A stretch of DNA of 64,000 nt from Streptomyces sp. NBC_01262 (lineage in GTDB: Bacteria; Actinomycetota; Actinomycetes; Streptomycetales; Streptomycetaceae), in assembly GCF_036226365.1 (NCBI RefSeq), contig NZ_CP108462.1, positions 9,656,501 through 9,720,500 of the forward strand. The letters are read 5' to 3'. Shown one piece after another: positions 35,335-44,091 of the stretch. The notes beneath the pieces were generated by a model. That model was given only the letters and a program-made list of their open reading frames with translations. It searched no databases and was not told the DNA's origin. The position numbers and the translations under genes are program-made. The stretch's first letter is position 1, and the number at the start of each line of letters is the position of its first letter.

Positions 35335-35911
35335 GTGTCATCCCCGCGTGTGCAGGGCGGAGGCGAAGGTGGCGCGGATGCGTTCGGTGAGGTCTGTGTC
35401 ATCCCTGCGTCTGCTGGGCGGAGTCCACTGCGCGGTTGAGGCTCTCAACGGTGCCTGTGTCATCCCTGCGTGTGCAGGGCGGAGGCCACGCCGAGTTGGT
35501 GTAGCAGCGGGTGGGCCGTGTCATCCCTGCAGGTGCGGGGCAAAGCCGAGATAGCGGGCGAGCTCCCTGACGAGCATCGTGTCATCCCTGCGTGTGCAGG
35601 GCAGGGCACCGGCTGTGTACCACCGGCGTGTAGCCCGTTGTGTCATCCCTGCGCGTGCGGGGCGGGGTTCCTCGCCTCGGACCCCCGTGTCATCTATCTC
35701 GTGTCATCCCTGCGCCTGCGGGGCGGAGCCGGACATGCTCCGGGGCGGGAGCTGACGGCGAGTGTCATCCCTGCGCGTGCGGGGCGAAGTCCAGGGCCCG
35801 AGGATCGACGGCCACCTCGGACGTGTCATCCCTGCGCGTGCAGGGCGGAGCTTCGTGCCGGCGGCCGTGGAACATGATCGAGGGTGTCATCCCCGCGCGT
35901 GCAGGGAGGAG
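35335..35911 (-). CRISPR. CRISPR array A: 10 repeats, 9 spacers
   Basis: Repeats of 28 bp start every 61 bases at 35335, 35396, 35457, 35518, 35579, 35640, 35701, 35762, 35823 and 35884, with nine 33-base spacers. The plus-strand repeat core is GTGTCATCCCTGCG with stem CCCTGC/GCAGGG. On the minus strand the stem is followed by ATGACAC, which fits a 7-nt type I-E 5' handle, so transcription is probably on the minus strand. Repeats vary at 1-6 positions, mostly in the loop and the CGGAG end, as expected for an old array with no active acquisition. No cas1 or cas2 is present. Confidence 0.95.
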
Positions 35912-36136
35912 GCTTGCTGAGCTGCACGTTAGCAGAGCCAGTCCGGGATTTCGGCGGGGCTTGAACACCGGGGGCGTACGGATGTTGGGCCGTTCCCAGC
36001 TGTGACGGTGCCGGATTTCACTGCCCATGCGCCGGCCTATCGGTTGCCGCCCGGGGCTGGCTGCGGCGGTCCGGGGAGCCGAGTCATCCTGCATGTGTTC
36101 CTGCTGAATATGCCAGCATCGACTTGACTGCCGCCG
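35912..36136 (-). promoter_or_regulatory. Leader-like region of array A
   Basis: The first bases after the last repeat, GCTTGCTGAGCTG, are identical to those following array B at 36288. Shared flank next to a terminal repeat is expected for duplicated leader sequence, supporting minus-strand transcription. The remaining 200 bases hold no gene. Confidence 0.5.
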
Positions 36137-36287
36137 GTGGCGTCCCTGCGTGTGCGGGGCGGAGACCGTCACCGTCACCGAGACGTACGACACGAAAGTG
36201 TCATCCCTGCTAGTGCGGGGGCGGAGTAGTGGCGTTGCCAGTCGAGTGGCCAGGGGCAGGTGTCATCCCTGCGTGTGCGGGGCGGAG
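36137..36287 (-). CRISPR. CRISPR array B: 3 repeats, 2 spacers
   Basis: Repeats lie at 36137-36164 (starting GTGGCGTCCC, a variant), 36198-36226 (one base longer, CTAGTGCGGGGG in the stem-loop) and 36260-36287. The two spacers at 36165-36197 and 36227-36259 are 33 bases. The repeat variants suggest that this short array is atypical; in known transposon-associated systems an atypical repeat-spacer can encode the homing guide. It lies between array A and cas3. Confidence 0.85.
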
Positions 36288-36430
36288 GCTTGCTGAGCTG
36301 TGGTGTTCTGGGATTAGCGGGGGTTAACGAACTCATCGATGGTGACGTCTTGTTAGCTCTATTGTACCCGCAGTGATGTGAAGAGCTGGCCCTGGAACGG
36401 CCCGGGCCGGGCCGGTGGTTTGGGGGATGG
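36288..36430 (-). promoter_or_regulatory. Leader and promoter region between array B and cas3
   Basis: This 143-base gap starts with GCTTGCTGAGCTG and must hold the array leader (minus) and the cas3 start region (plus). A minus-strand TACAAT at 36366-36361 could be a -10 element for the array; no convincing -35 is seen. Confidence 0.4.
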
Positions 36431-39385
36431 GTGGGGGTTGTTGAGGATGTCCGGTTCCGGGGGATCGATCTGGGCCCGTGGGCGGAGTTCGACCGTGCGT
36501 CCTTGACCGCGTATCCGTTGTTGTTCCGGATGCTTGACGATGCGGCGGTTGCCGCAGCGTTGTGGGATCGGGTCTTGAGTTCTTCGCAGCGTGCGGTGAT
36601 CGCTGGCGGGTTGGGGGTGGGGGAGGAGGCGGCGCGGTCGTTGACGGGGTTTTTGTCGGGGCTGCGGGAGTTGGGCAAGCTGGTGCCGGGTTTTCAGCGG
36701 CGTGAGCGTGGCGCGTGGGTGCGCTTGGACGAGAGCCTGGTGGCTGGGGCGGGCCGTATCGGGCAGGTTGCGGTGGAGACGGACCGCAGTGCGATGCATG
36801 TGGCGCTCGGGCTGCTGGCCGAGGCAGGTTTCGCGGGGGGCGGTAACGGCAGCGTCGCAGTGCGGGCGGCTCAGGTGGTCGGCGGCATGGGAGGCCGGTT
36901 TCTTCAGGTCGACGTGGACGGTGGAGGGGCTGCGGGGCGGGTGGCGGCCACGGCTGGCGGTCGGGTGTGGCAGGAGTTGCGGGCGCGGTACGCGGCGGTG
37001 GTGCGGTATCTGACGGGCGCCTTCGTGGTACCGGAGCGCTTTTCGGTGGAAGCGGCGGTGTTGATCACCGGTGTGGGGATTGTTGCCGGCCGGCTTTCGG
37101 GGCGGCGGCGGCACTGGCTGGAGGGCGCGCATCTGCTGGCGTTTGGTGCTGCCGAGCACTTCGCCCGCGCCCGCCGCCAGGCTGGCGAACGGGTCGATGA
37201 GGCTGGCCTGGAGCGGGTGGTGCTGGAGCCGGTGCCGTTCACCACTGCACATCCTCACCTGAAGACGCCGAATATTCTGCAGACGTCGCTGATGGCCCAG
37301 TTGCCGGCGCTGGTGGCCGAGCGCGGCCCGGGTATCACCGTGATCACTGACGGTACCGGGACTGGTAAGAGCGTGGCGGGGCTGGAAGTGGCCCGGATCT
37401 GCAATGCCGGATGCGGCACGGCTGGCGTGGTGTGGCTGATGTCGACCACGGCGACAGCTGACGCGGCTTGGGAAATGCTCGAGCGGTATGTGCGGGCACA
37501 CGGGCCCGGGCGGGCGCCGGTCACGCTGGTTCACAGCCGCAGCGGGCTGAACGCCGCCTACGCCGACGTCCACCTCGCCACCGTCTCTGATATCGCCGCC
37601 GTGGGCGCGCTGGCGGATACGGTCGGCGGATCGGGTCCGGCGGTACCGGCAACCGATGACACACACTCGTTCGACACTCGTGCAGTTGTCCGGGCGCATG
37701 TGGCTGGTGCGGACGACAGCGCTGGTTCGGGGGAGCAGCGGCAGGGGCGAGAGGCCACAGCTGTGGAGGGGTTTTTGCGAGGCCAGGATGTGGCCTTGCT
37801 GGCCCAGTTCAGTGTCGCGACCGTCGACCAGGCCCAGATGGCGGCTCTGCCGGTGGCCGACAGCGCTCTTCGGATGCTGGCTCTTTCGGGCAAGACGGTG
37901 GTCATCGACGAAGCACATGCGCTGACCCCGTTCAGCCATCTGCAGCTGCTGCGGCTGCTGGGCTGGCTGGGACGCTTGCGTACTCCGGTGGTGCTGCTGT
38001 CCGCGACAATGCCCGGCTCGACCAGCAACGCCATGGTGGCCGCGTATCTGGCCGGCGCCGGGCACTGGCAGCGGCCGTTGGCGCAGCGGGACTTCGCGCC
38101 CGCCTATCCGGGGTGGTTGTTTGCCGATGCCGCCACGGGTACCGCCCACCGCATGCAGGACGCCGCGCGGGCCGAGCATGCGAGGGCTCAACGGCGGCCG
38201 GTGCGGGTGGCCATGCGCGGTGTGTCCTATGCCCGGCTGGCCGATCCCGGCCGGGCCGTGGATGCCGGTGAGCGGTTGGCGGTCATCGGGGACACGGTCG
38301 GACCGGTGGTCCGGGGCGGCGGCTGTGCGTTGGTGGCGTGCGAGACGGTCGCTGACGCGCAGGATGTGTACTGCTACCTGCGGCGGTCCTGGCCCGGCGA
38401 TGAGGGTGAGCTGATGCTGCTGCACGCGCGGTTCCCGGGGCATCTGCGGGAGCAGCGCACGGCTTTCCTGCGCCGTGTGCTTGGCCCGGCCGGACCGCGC
38501 CCGGGCCGGCTGGTCGTGGTGACTACGAGTCTGCTGGACACCAGCTTGGACATCGACGTCGATGTGATGGTGAGCGACCTGGCCTCGATCGCCCGGCTGC
38601 TGCAGCGCGCAGGCCGGCTGGCCCGTTTCTCCCTGCTCTGGGGCGACACCGCCCGCCGCCCGCAGTGGTGGCGTGAGGACCACGTGCCGCAGCTGACGGT
38701 CCTGCAGCCGCTCGGCCTTTCCGGGGACACCGCTATCCCACCGTCGTGGCGCTCTGAACCGGCATTCTTGCTGCACGCAACTGCGGAGCTCCTGAAGGGC
38801 AAGGGCGGCTGTGCGCAGCTGAACGTACCCGACGACGTGGCTCACCTGGTCGAGCAGATCCACGGTGAGAGCTCCCCCTTCGCCGACGCGACCGCGAGTC
38901 TGCGCCGTCTGCTCGCCGGACACCTGGAGCGCACCGTGGTCGAGGAGCACCACAGTGCCGTGCACCTCATCCCGCCTCCCGCCCGGGTCTCCTCCCTGGC
39001 CGACATGCACCGCCAATATTTGACCGCAGCTCAGGCCGCCACCCGCCTGGGTAGCCTGCCCCGCCGTCTGCTGCCCTGCTACCACACGGCCAGCGGCGAC
39101 CTGGCCCTAGACCGTGCGGGCCTGCAGCCTCTGCCCGTTCAGGGCCGCCTGAACCCCCATCAAGTCCGCCGTGTCCTTGCGCACACCTTGCCGGTCCCGG
39201 CCGCGTGGGTCGCCCGACGCAGCTCCCACCACCGTCCCCCGGCCGACTGGTACCAGCACCCGCTGCTCGCCGACCTGGTCCTGCTGCCCGCGCCGGCCGG
39301 CGACCCCGCTCACACCGAGCACTTCGGACGCCACTGCCTGCGTATGGACGACGAACTCGGCCTGGTCCACGACCAGACCGACTGA
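36431..39385 (+). CDS. cas3: Cas3 with intact helicase and inactivated HD nuclease
   Basis: This 984-residue protein has the full Cas3 length and order. The N-terminal region aligns with a Cas3 HD domain but its metal ligands are replaced: LLFRMLDD (R33 where H is expected), GLRELGKL (R79-E80 for the HD pair), VVGGMGGRF (M153-G154 for HH) and IVAGRLSG (G220 for the last D). The helicase is conserved: Walker A DGTGTGKS (307-314), DEAH (493-496), SAT (524-526) and QRAGR (725-729). Family knowledge says that Cas3 unwinds and shreds DNA after Cascade binding; this one should unwind but not cut. It is the first gene after the arrays and in the same direction as the Cascade operon, 467 bases away. 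Confidence 0.9.
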   Translation: MGVVEDVRFRGIDLGPWAEFDRASLTAYPLLFRMLDDAAVAAALWDRVLSSSQRAVIAGGLGVGEEAARSLTGFLSGLRELGKLVPGFQRRERGAWVRLDESLVAGAGRIGQVAVETDRSAMHVALGLLAEAGFAGGGNGSVAVRAAQVVGGMGGRFLQVDVDGGGAAGRVAATAGGRVWQELRARYAAVVRYLTGAFVVPERFSVEAAVLITGVGIVAGRLSGRRRHWLEGAHLLAFGAAEHFARARRQAGERVDEAGLERVVLEPVPFTTAHPHLKTPNILQTSLMAQLPALVAERGPGITVITDGTGTGKSVAGLEVARICNAGCGTAGVVWLMSTTATADAAWEMLERYVRAHGPGRAPVTLVHSRSGLNAAYADVHLATVSDIAAVGALADTVGGSGPAVPATDDTHSFDTRAVVRAHVAGADDSAGSGEQRQGREATAVEGFLRGQDVALLAQFSVATVDQAQMAALPVADSALRMLALSGKTVVIDEAHALTPFSHLQLLRLLGWLGRLRTPVVLLSATMPGSTSNAMVAAYLAGAGHWQRPLAQRDFAPAYPGWLFADAATGTAHRMQDAARAEHARAQRRPVRVAMRGVSYARLADPGRAVDAGERLAVIGDTVGPVVRGGGCALVACETVADAQDVYCYLRRSWPGDEGELMLLHARFPGHLREQRTAFLRRVLGPAGPRPGRLVVVTTSLLDTSLDIDVDVMVSDLASIARLLQRAGRLARFSLLWGDTARRPQWWREDHVPQLTVLQPLGLSGDTAIPPSWRSEPAFLLHATAELLKGKGGCAQLNVPDDVAHLVEQIHGESSPFADATASLRRLLAGHLERTVVEEHHSAVHLIPPPARVSSLADMHRQYLTAAQAATRLGSLPRRLLPCYHTASGDLALDRAGLQPLPVQGRLNPHQVRRVLAHTLPVPAAWVARRSSHHRPPADWYQHPLLADLVLLPAPAGDPAHTEHFGRHCLRMDDELGLVHDQTD

Positions 39386-39852
39386 CTGCCCGCCTGTGCC
39401 CGTCACTCGCCCGGCGGGAGGCAGTACACACTCAGCAAGGGAATTAAGAACCGATAATCACACTTTCTCACGGATTGGACATGGATTGTGACGGTGTGAT
39501 TGCCTTGAGTGATCCAGAGGATCGGATAACCCGGTCAGAGGATGCGCGGTTGCGCCACAAGCATGAGCGACAGCGCATCAGTCAAATACCGCACATCACG
39601 CCCGCTGAAAATCTGCGGCCCTGGCAGCCAGGCGTTGCGTAACGCCACCCACGGCATCGATCGCGCTTTGGGCCCCGGCTCCACCTGCCTCTGTCCCTCA
39701 CCGGCCCCGTGTGACCCGCCCAGAGAGACCGGGCCGACCCCTCCCCGCCCTCCTTACCTGTCCCGCTGGGCCATGCCGGGCCGATGCCCTGCCTACCCGG
39801 CTCCTGACTTGCCTTCTGCTGCTGTCTTCGACAACGGGAGACACCCCTGCCG
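39386..39852 (+). promoter_or_regulatory. Long gap between cas3 and cas8e, probable Cascade promoter
   Basis: There is no convincing gene in 467 bases. AATCACAC (39456-39463) and GTGTGATT (39494-39501) form an 8-bp inverted repeat, and the overlapping CTTTCTCACGG is the complement of the GTGAGAAAG motif in the 35198 repeats. A weak promoter candidate is TTGAGT (39505-39510) with GATAAC (39525-39530), at short spacing. The arrangement suggests shared control of the arrays and the Cascade-transposase operon. Confidence 0.45.
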
Positions 39853-41424
39853 ATGCGCCCTGCCCCTGCCCGTTTCAGCGCCGCCGACGATCCCTGGATC
39901 GACGTCCGGCGCGACACCACCTACCAGCAGGTGGGCCTGCGCGCGTTGTTCCTGCAGGCCCACACCTTCGACGACCTGGCACTGTCGATCGCGCCGGCCG
40001 CGTCCGCGTTGCTGCGCATCGCCACAGCCATCACCGCCCACATCACCGATCTGGACGACCCGGAGTTAACCGCCGACGAGTGGAACGCGCGCCGCTGCGA
40101 CCTGCTGGCGCAGCCCGGATTCGACGCCGACACGGTCAACGCCTACTTCGACGCCCACTGCTTTGAGGTGTTCCACCCAGTGCGGCCCTGGCTGCAAGAC
40201 CCGCTGCTGGCGAACCAATGCCCAGGCACTTCGGGGATCAACAGGCTCATCTTCGGCCGTCCTGCCGGCAACAACCTGGCCTGGCTCAGCCCGCACCACG
40301 ACACCAAGCCCGTGCCGGTGCCCACCGGCCAAGCCCTGCAGCACCTGCTTATCCACCACTACTACGGCGCCTCCGGCACCACGACTCCCCGCACTGTCGG
40401 CAACCGCAAGCCCCACACCAAAGGCACCAGCGGTCCCCTGCGCTCCACGGTCTCCTTCCACCCGCTGGGCCGCACCCTCCACGAGACGCTGCTGGCCTCG
40501 GTTCCCAAACTCATCGGCGAGCAGTCCGAGTCCGACCGCCGCCCGTGGGAAGAGCCTGGTCCGCCCGACCCGCTCACTCCGCCGCGTCCCATGACCTGGC
40601 CCGGCCGGATCCTGACCGGCCGCTCAAGACATGCCCTGCTGCTCGTTCCCGGCCCGGATGGCTCCCAGGTGAGCGATGTGTACCTGACCTGGGCCTGCGA
40701 GCACCGCCCCCTGCAGGTCACCGACCCCTATCTCGTCATCCACACGAACACGAGCCGAAAACCCGAACTGCGCCGGTTCCCGCGCCGCGCGGACGCCGAC
40801 CGTGCCTGGTGGCGGGAACTGGACGCCCTGCTGCTGGCCCCGGACGAACACCACGCCTTCCGCCGCCCGGAGATCTTCGACACCCTCAACGACCTGCCAC
40901 CGGAGGTGCGCGCCAGCATGCGGGTCCGCGTCCACGGCTTCGACCAGGACGGCAAGGTCAACAACCGCCGCTGGTACACCGCGATCACCCCGCCGATCCT
41001 CACCTGGGCCCAGGAACACGATCCGCAGCGCGCCCAGCGGATCGGCGAGTGCGTCGCGGCCGCCGAACACTACGCGGTACGCCTGACGTTCCTGGCCGGA
41101 CAGGCATGGAAGGACACCACCAACGGCCCCGGTGACGGCACCCTCACCGCGTCCGGCGGTGCGCGCCCAGGCACGTCCGCGTCGTCTCCCTGGACGGCTC
41201 CCGCCCGCACCGCGTACTGGAAGCTCGCCGAAGAGACCTTCTGGCGACTGGTGGAAAACCTGGACATCCCCGCGCGGCGGGCGTTCGCCGACGCCGCCCA
41301 GGAAGCGCTGCGCACAGCCACCGAAAACGACCGCATCCGCTACCGGCACGCCGCCCGGGCGATCGCCACCGCCGTAGCGGCACTGCACCGACCCCCGCGC
41401 CTCCGGCAGGAAGAAAGCCGCTGA
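39853..41424 (+). CDS. cas8e: Cas8e/Cse1, large subunit of type I-E Cascade
   Basis: A 523-residue Cse1/CasA. It begins with the conserved DDPWIDVRRD, then VGLRALFLQAHTFDDL, LQDPLLANQ and FGRPAGNNLAW, followed by the C-terminal four-helix bundle (TAYWKLAEETFWRLV to ATAVAALHR). In type I-E Cascade this subunit recognises the PAM, opens the target and contacts Cas3. Full length, no frameshift. The stop overlaps the cas11 start (TGATG at 41422-41426). It is the first gene of a seven-gene operon running to tnsC. Confidence 0.95.
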   Translation: MRPAPARFSAADDPWIDVRRDTTYQQVGLRALFLQAHTFDDLALSIAPAASALLRIATAITAHITDLDDPELTADEWNARRCDLLAQPGFDADTVNAYFDAHCFEVFHPVRPWLQDPLLANQCPGTSGINRLIFGRPAGNNLAWLSPHHDTKPVPVPTGQALQHLLIHHYYGASGTTTPRTVGNRKPHTKGTSGPLRSTVSFHPLGRTLHETLLASVPKLIGEQSESDRRPWEEPGPPDPLTPPRPMTWPGRILTGRSRHALLLVPGPDGSQVSDVYLTWACEHRPLQVTDPYLVIHTNTSRKPELRRFPRRADADRAWWRELDALLLAPDEHHAFRRPEIFDTLNDLPPEVRASMRVRVHGFDQDGKVNNRRWYTAITPPILTWAQEHDPQRAQRIGECVAAAEHYAVRLTFLAGQAWKDTTNGPGDGTLTASGGARPGTSASSPWTAPARTAYWKLAEETFWRLVENLDIPARRAFADAAQEALRTATENDRIRYRHAARAIATAVAALHRPPRLRQEESR

Positions 41425-42152
41425 TGCCCACACGTGCGGACTACCGCCGCCACTACGAGGACTTCACCGCCGACATCATCAAACTGTGCACCGACCGCGC
41501 AGTGCGCAGGGACCTGCAGGACGGCCGCGGCCGCCCGGTCAAGGAGTGCACACGCATGCACCGCTACCTGACCGTGCGCACCACCGGGCACGGCCACCGC
41601 CGCGCCCACTACACCCTCGCCTCCCTGATCGCCCTGACCGACCCACTCCAGGAACTGCGCACCCGCCCGACACCTCCCCTCCCGCCCTCCAACCCGGCGG
41701 AGCCGACTGCCGTGCCCTCGCCCTCCGACAGCGCGCTCCGCAGCGAACCCGCCACCGCACCCACCGGGCTGCAAACAGCCCCATCAGGCGAGAGCGACAC
41801 AACGCCCGCAGGCGATGCGAGCGAATCCGAACAGCCCGACCCGTACGCCACCGCGGTGTGGCGCAAACGCCCCAACCTCGGCACGACCCTGGCCCGCGCC
41901 GTGCGCAAAGCCCGCTTCGACGAGGACCGTACCGACGACCTGCTGCACGTGATCGTCCACGTCGATGACGACCACCTGCACCAGCACATCCTGCCGTCCC
42001 TGATCGACCGGCTGCTGCGGGCCGGCCTGGTCCCGGACTGGCCCGTCCTGCTCGACGACCTCGCTCACCGGGTCTTCGACCCCGACGACGTCGCCACCCG
42101 CTGGCTCGACGCGTTCTACCTCACCCTCAATCCTCCCAAGGACAGGACATGA
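41424..42152 (+). CDS. cas11: Cas11e/Cse2, small subunit of Cascade, with a long linker
   Basis: A 242-residue Cse2. The N-terminal helical part (DYRRHYEDFTADIIKLC, KECTRMHRYLTV) and the C-terminal part (LGTTLARAVRKARF, LIDRLLRAGLVPDWPVLLDDL) match the family. Between them lies about 65 residues of proline-, serine- and glutamate-rich sequence (PSNPAEPTAVPSPSDS onward) that most Cse2 proteins lack. Two copies of Cse2 normally form the belly of Cascade. The stop overlaps the cas7e start (ATGA at 42149). Confidence 0.92.
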   Translation: MPTRADYRRHYEDFTADIIKLCTDRAVRRDLQDGRGRPVKECTRMHRYLTVRTTGHGHRRAHYTLASLIALTDPLQELRTRPTPPLPPSNPAEPTAVPSPSDSALRSEPATAPTGLQTAPSGESDTTPAGDASESEQPDPYATAVWRKRPNLGTTLARAVRKARFDEDRTDDLLHVIVHVDDDHLHQHILPSLIDRLLRAGLVPDWPVLLDDLAHRVFDPDDVATRWLDAFYLTLNPPKDRT

Positions 42153-43294
42153 CCACCGGTTCCCGCTTCCTGGACCTGCACGCCCTTCAGCCCGTCACCG
42201 CCGCCAACTTGAACCGCGGCGAGAGCGGCTACCCAAAAATGATCAAACTGGGGGGCGCTGAGCGTGCCATGGTCTCCTCCCAGGCATGGAAGCGACCGAT
42301 CCGCCTGGACATGGAAGAAGAACTCGGCGAACTCGCCGCCCGTACCCGCATGTTGCCCCCGGTCGTCGCCGACGCCCTGCGTGAGCAGGGGTGGCCCGAG
42401 GATCTGGCGACGTTCACCGCCGCACAAGTCGCGCTGAGCGCCAAAAAGGGCGGGCTGAAGACCAACCCACAGCAGGGTCACCGCACCCAAGCCATGCTCT
42501 ACCTGCCCACCGACGCCCCCGGCCGCCTCCTGGAGATCTGCGCCGCGCACCGCAGGGAACTGCAGAAAGCCCTGGACACCCAGACCGAAACCGGCAAAGC
42601 CGCCCCCGCCGTCCTGCCCACCAAACAGATCGCAGCCGAACTGACCCGCCGCACCGCCACCATCAACCTGCTCGGACGGATGCTCGCCGAGATCCCCACC
42701 GGACACGTGGACGGCGCCGTGCAGATGGCCCCGGCCTTCACCGTCCACACCACCAGCCTGCAACCGGACTTCTTCACCGCCGTCGAAGACTGGCCCCGCC
42801 CGAACGACGCCGGCAGCGCCCACCTGGAGACCGCGTTCCTGACCGCCGGGGTGTTCTACCGCTTCGCCACCGTCAACATCACCACCCTCATCACCAACCT
42901 GGACGGCGACAGCGCCGCAGCGGCCAAGCTCATCGACCTGTTCGCCTGGACGTTCATCATGGCCATGCCCAAGGGCAAGCAGACCTCCACCGCCGCCCAC
43001 ACCGTGCCCGACCTGGTCCACTACGTCGTTCGCGACCGCCGGCCGATCTCCTACGCCCCCGCATTCGAACAGCCCGTCACCACCCGAGGCCAGGGCCATA
43101 CCCAGCCCGCCCGGCAGGCACTGGCCGACTACGCCGCCACCATCGACCGCCTGGTCGGCACACGCCACCGCATCGCCCACGGCCACGCCACCGCCGCCGG
43201 CGCTCCCATCGAGCACCTGGGCACCCACCACCCGGGATTCCCAGACCTGGCCGCCGCCTGCGCCACCGCCCTCGACACCGCAGGTGAGATGTGA
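42149..43294 (+). CDS. cas7e: Cas7e/Cse4, crRNA backbone subunit
   Basis: A 381-residue Cas7e with the diagnostic start FLDLHALQPVTAANLNRGESGYPK, GAERAMVSSQAWKRPIRLD and the glycine-rich ending region (GHATAAGAPIEHL). Six copies normally coat the crRNA spacer. There is no sign of degeneration. It overlaps cas11 upstream and cas5e downstream (GTGA at 43291), indicating tight translational coupling. Confidence 0.95.
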   Translation: MTTGSRFLDLHALQPVTAANLNRGESGYPKMIKLGGAERAMVSSQAWKRPIRLDMEEELGELAARTRMLPPVVADALREQGWPEDLATFTAAQVALSAKKGGLKTNPQQGHRTQAMLYLPTDAPGRLLEICAAHRRELQKALDTQTETGKAAPAVLPTKQIAAELTRRTATINLLGRMLAEIPTGHVDGAVQMAPAFTVHTTSLQPDFFTAVEDWPRPNDAGSAHLETAFLTAGVFYRFATVNITTLITNLDGDSAAAAKLIDLFAWTFIMAMPKGKQTSTAAHTVPDLVHYVVRDRRPISYAPAFEQPVTTRGQGHTQPARQALADYAATIDRLVGTRHRIAHGHATAAGAPIEHLGTHHPGFPDLAAACATALDTAGEM

Positions 43295-44091
43295 GCCGCG
43301 GACTGGTGCTGCGCCTGGCCGGACTGATCCAGTCCTGGGGCGAGACCGCCGCCTTCCCCTACCGCGACAGCGCCGCCTTCCCCACCCGCTCTGCCCTGAT
43401 CGGCATGTTCGCCGCCGCACAGGGCCGCGCCCGCGAACACGCCCTTGCCCCGTACGAAGACCTCCCGGGGGTTCCCAGCCATCACGACTTGGCCTTCACC
43501 ATCCGCATCGACCGGCCGGGCACCGCCTACCGTGACTTCCACACCGCAGGCGGCGGCCGCTCCCACGGTGAGGGCCTGCGCACCGCCGCCGGCGGCTACC
43601 GTGCCAAAGAGAAGTCGACGATGGTGACCTACCGCGACTACCTGGCCGACGCGGTTTTCACCCTCGCCGTCGAAGGCCCGCCAGCCCTGCTGGAGCACAT
43701 CGCCCACAGCCTGGCCCATCCCCGCTACTCGCCGTACCTGGGCAGGCGGGCCTGCCTGCCTGACGAGCCCCTCATCATCCACGCCGACATCCCCGATCCG
43801 GTGAACGCACTGCGTACCGCGGTGCCGCTGAGCCTTGCCCGCCCGCCCGGCGCGGGCGTCGACCACGTGCCGATCACCTTCATCCGCGAACGCCCGCTCA
43901 ATCCCGGTGACCTGCCGACGGGCGAGAGCCCGAGCCAGCCGCAGGACTTCACAGCTCATGCCCGCGCTCACCTGCTGCGGCCGCTGTGGCGCACCACCGA
44001 AAACGTCCCCGCAGCCCTCTACGCAGGGCCGCGGCCGATCGACGCCCTGACCGACTACATCCTCAAGGACACCCGGTGCCCGCGACCTTGA
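43291..44091 (+). CDS. cas5e: Cas5e, 5'-handle-binding subunit
   Basis: A 266-residue Cas5e that starts at GTG 43291 with SRGLVLRLAGLIQSWGETAAFPYRDSAAFPTRSALIGMF, the conserved N-terminal RAMP region. It also contains the family's DFHTAGGG and GEGLRTAAGGY segments and YRDYLADAVFTLAVEG. Cas5e caps the crRNA 5' handle. The gene is intact and overlaps cas6e by 16 bases. Confidence 0.95.
   Translation: MSRGLVLRLAGLIQSWGETAAFPYRDSAAFPTRSALIGMFAAAQGRAREHALAPYEDLPGVPSHHDLAFTIRIDRPGTAYRDFHTAGGGRSHGEGLRTAAGGYRAKEKSTMVTYRDYLADAVFTLAVEGPPALLEHIAHSLAHPRYSPYLGRRACLPDEPLIIHADIPDPVNALRTAVPLSLARPPGAGVDHVPITFIRERPLNPGDLPTGESPSQPQDFTAHARAHLLRPLWRTTENVPAALYAGPRPIDALTDYILKDTRCPRP

Noticed and set aside
35470..36005. 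Plus-strand open frames across the CRISPR arrays
   Set aside because: They read through repeats and produce the repeated residues HPCACGA or SSLRVRGG, which come from the repeat DNA and not from a protein-coding gene.
35335..36287. Plus-strand transcription of the CRISPR arrays
   Set aside because: The minus-strand repeat gives a type I-E-like stem followed by a 7-nt ATGACAC handle, and the conserved flank lies at the high-coordinate end. Confidence is moderate because no RNA data are available.
36359..39085. A 908-codon open frame on the minus strand opposite cas3
   Set aside because: It is the antisense shadow of a GC-rich gene. Its product is proline-, histidine- and arginine-rich with no domain, and the plus strand has clear Cas3 helicase motifs.
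39542..39852. A gene between cas3 and cas8e
   Set aside because: The only frame lacks a ribosome binding site and resembles no protein; it runs into cas8e in the wrong frame.
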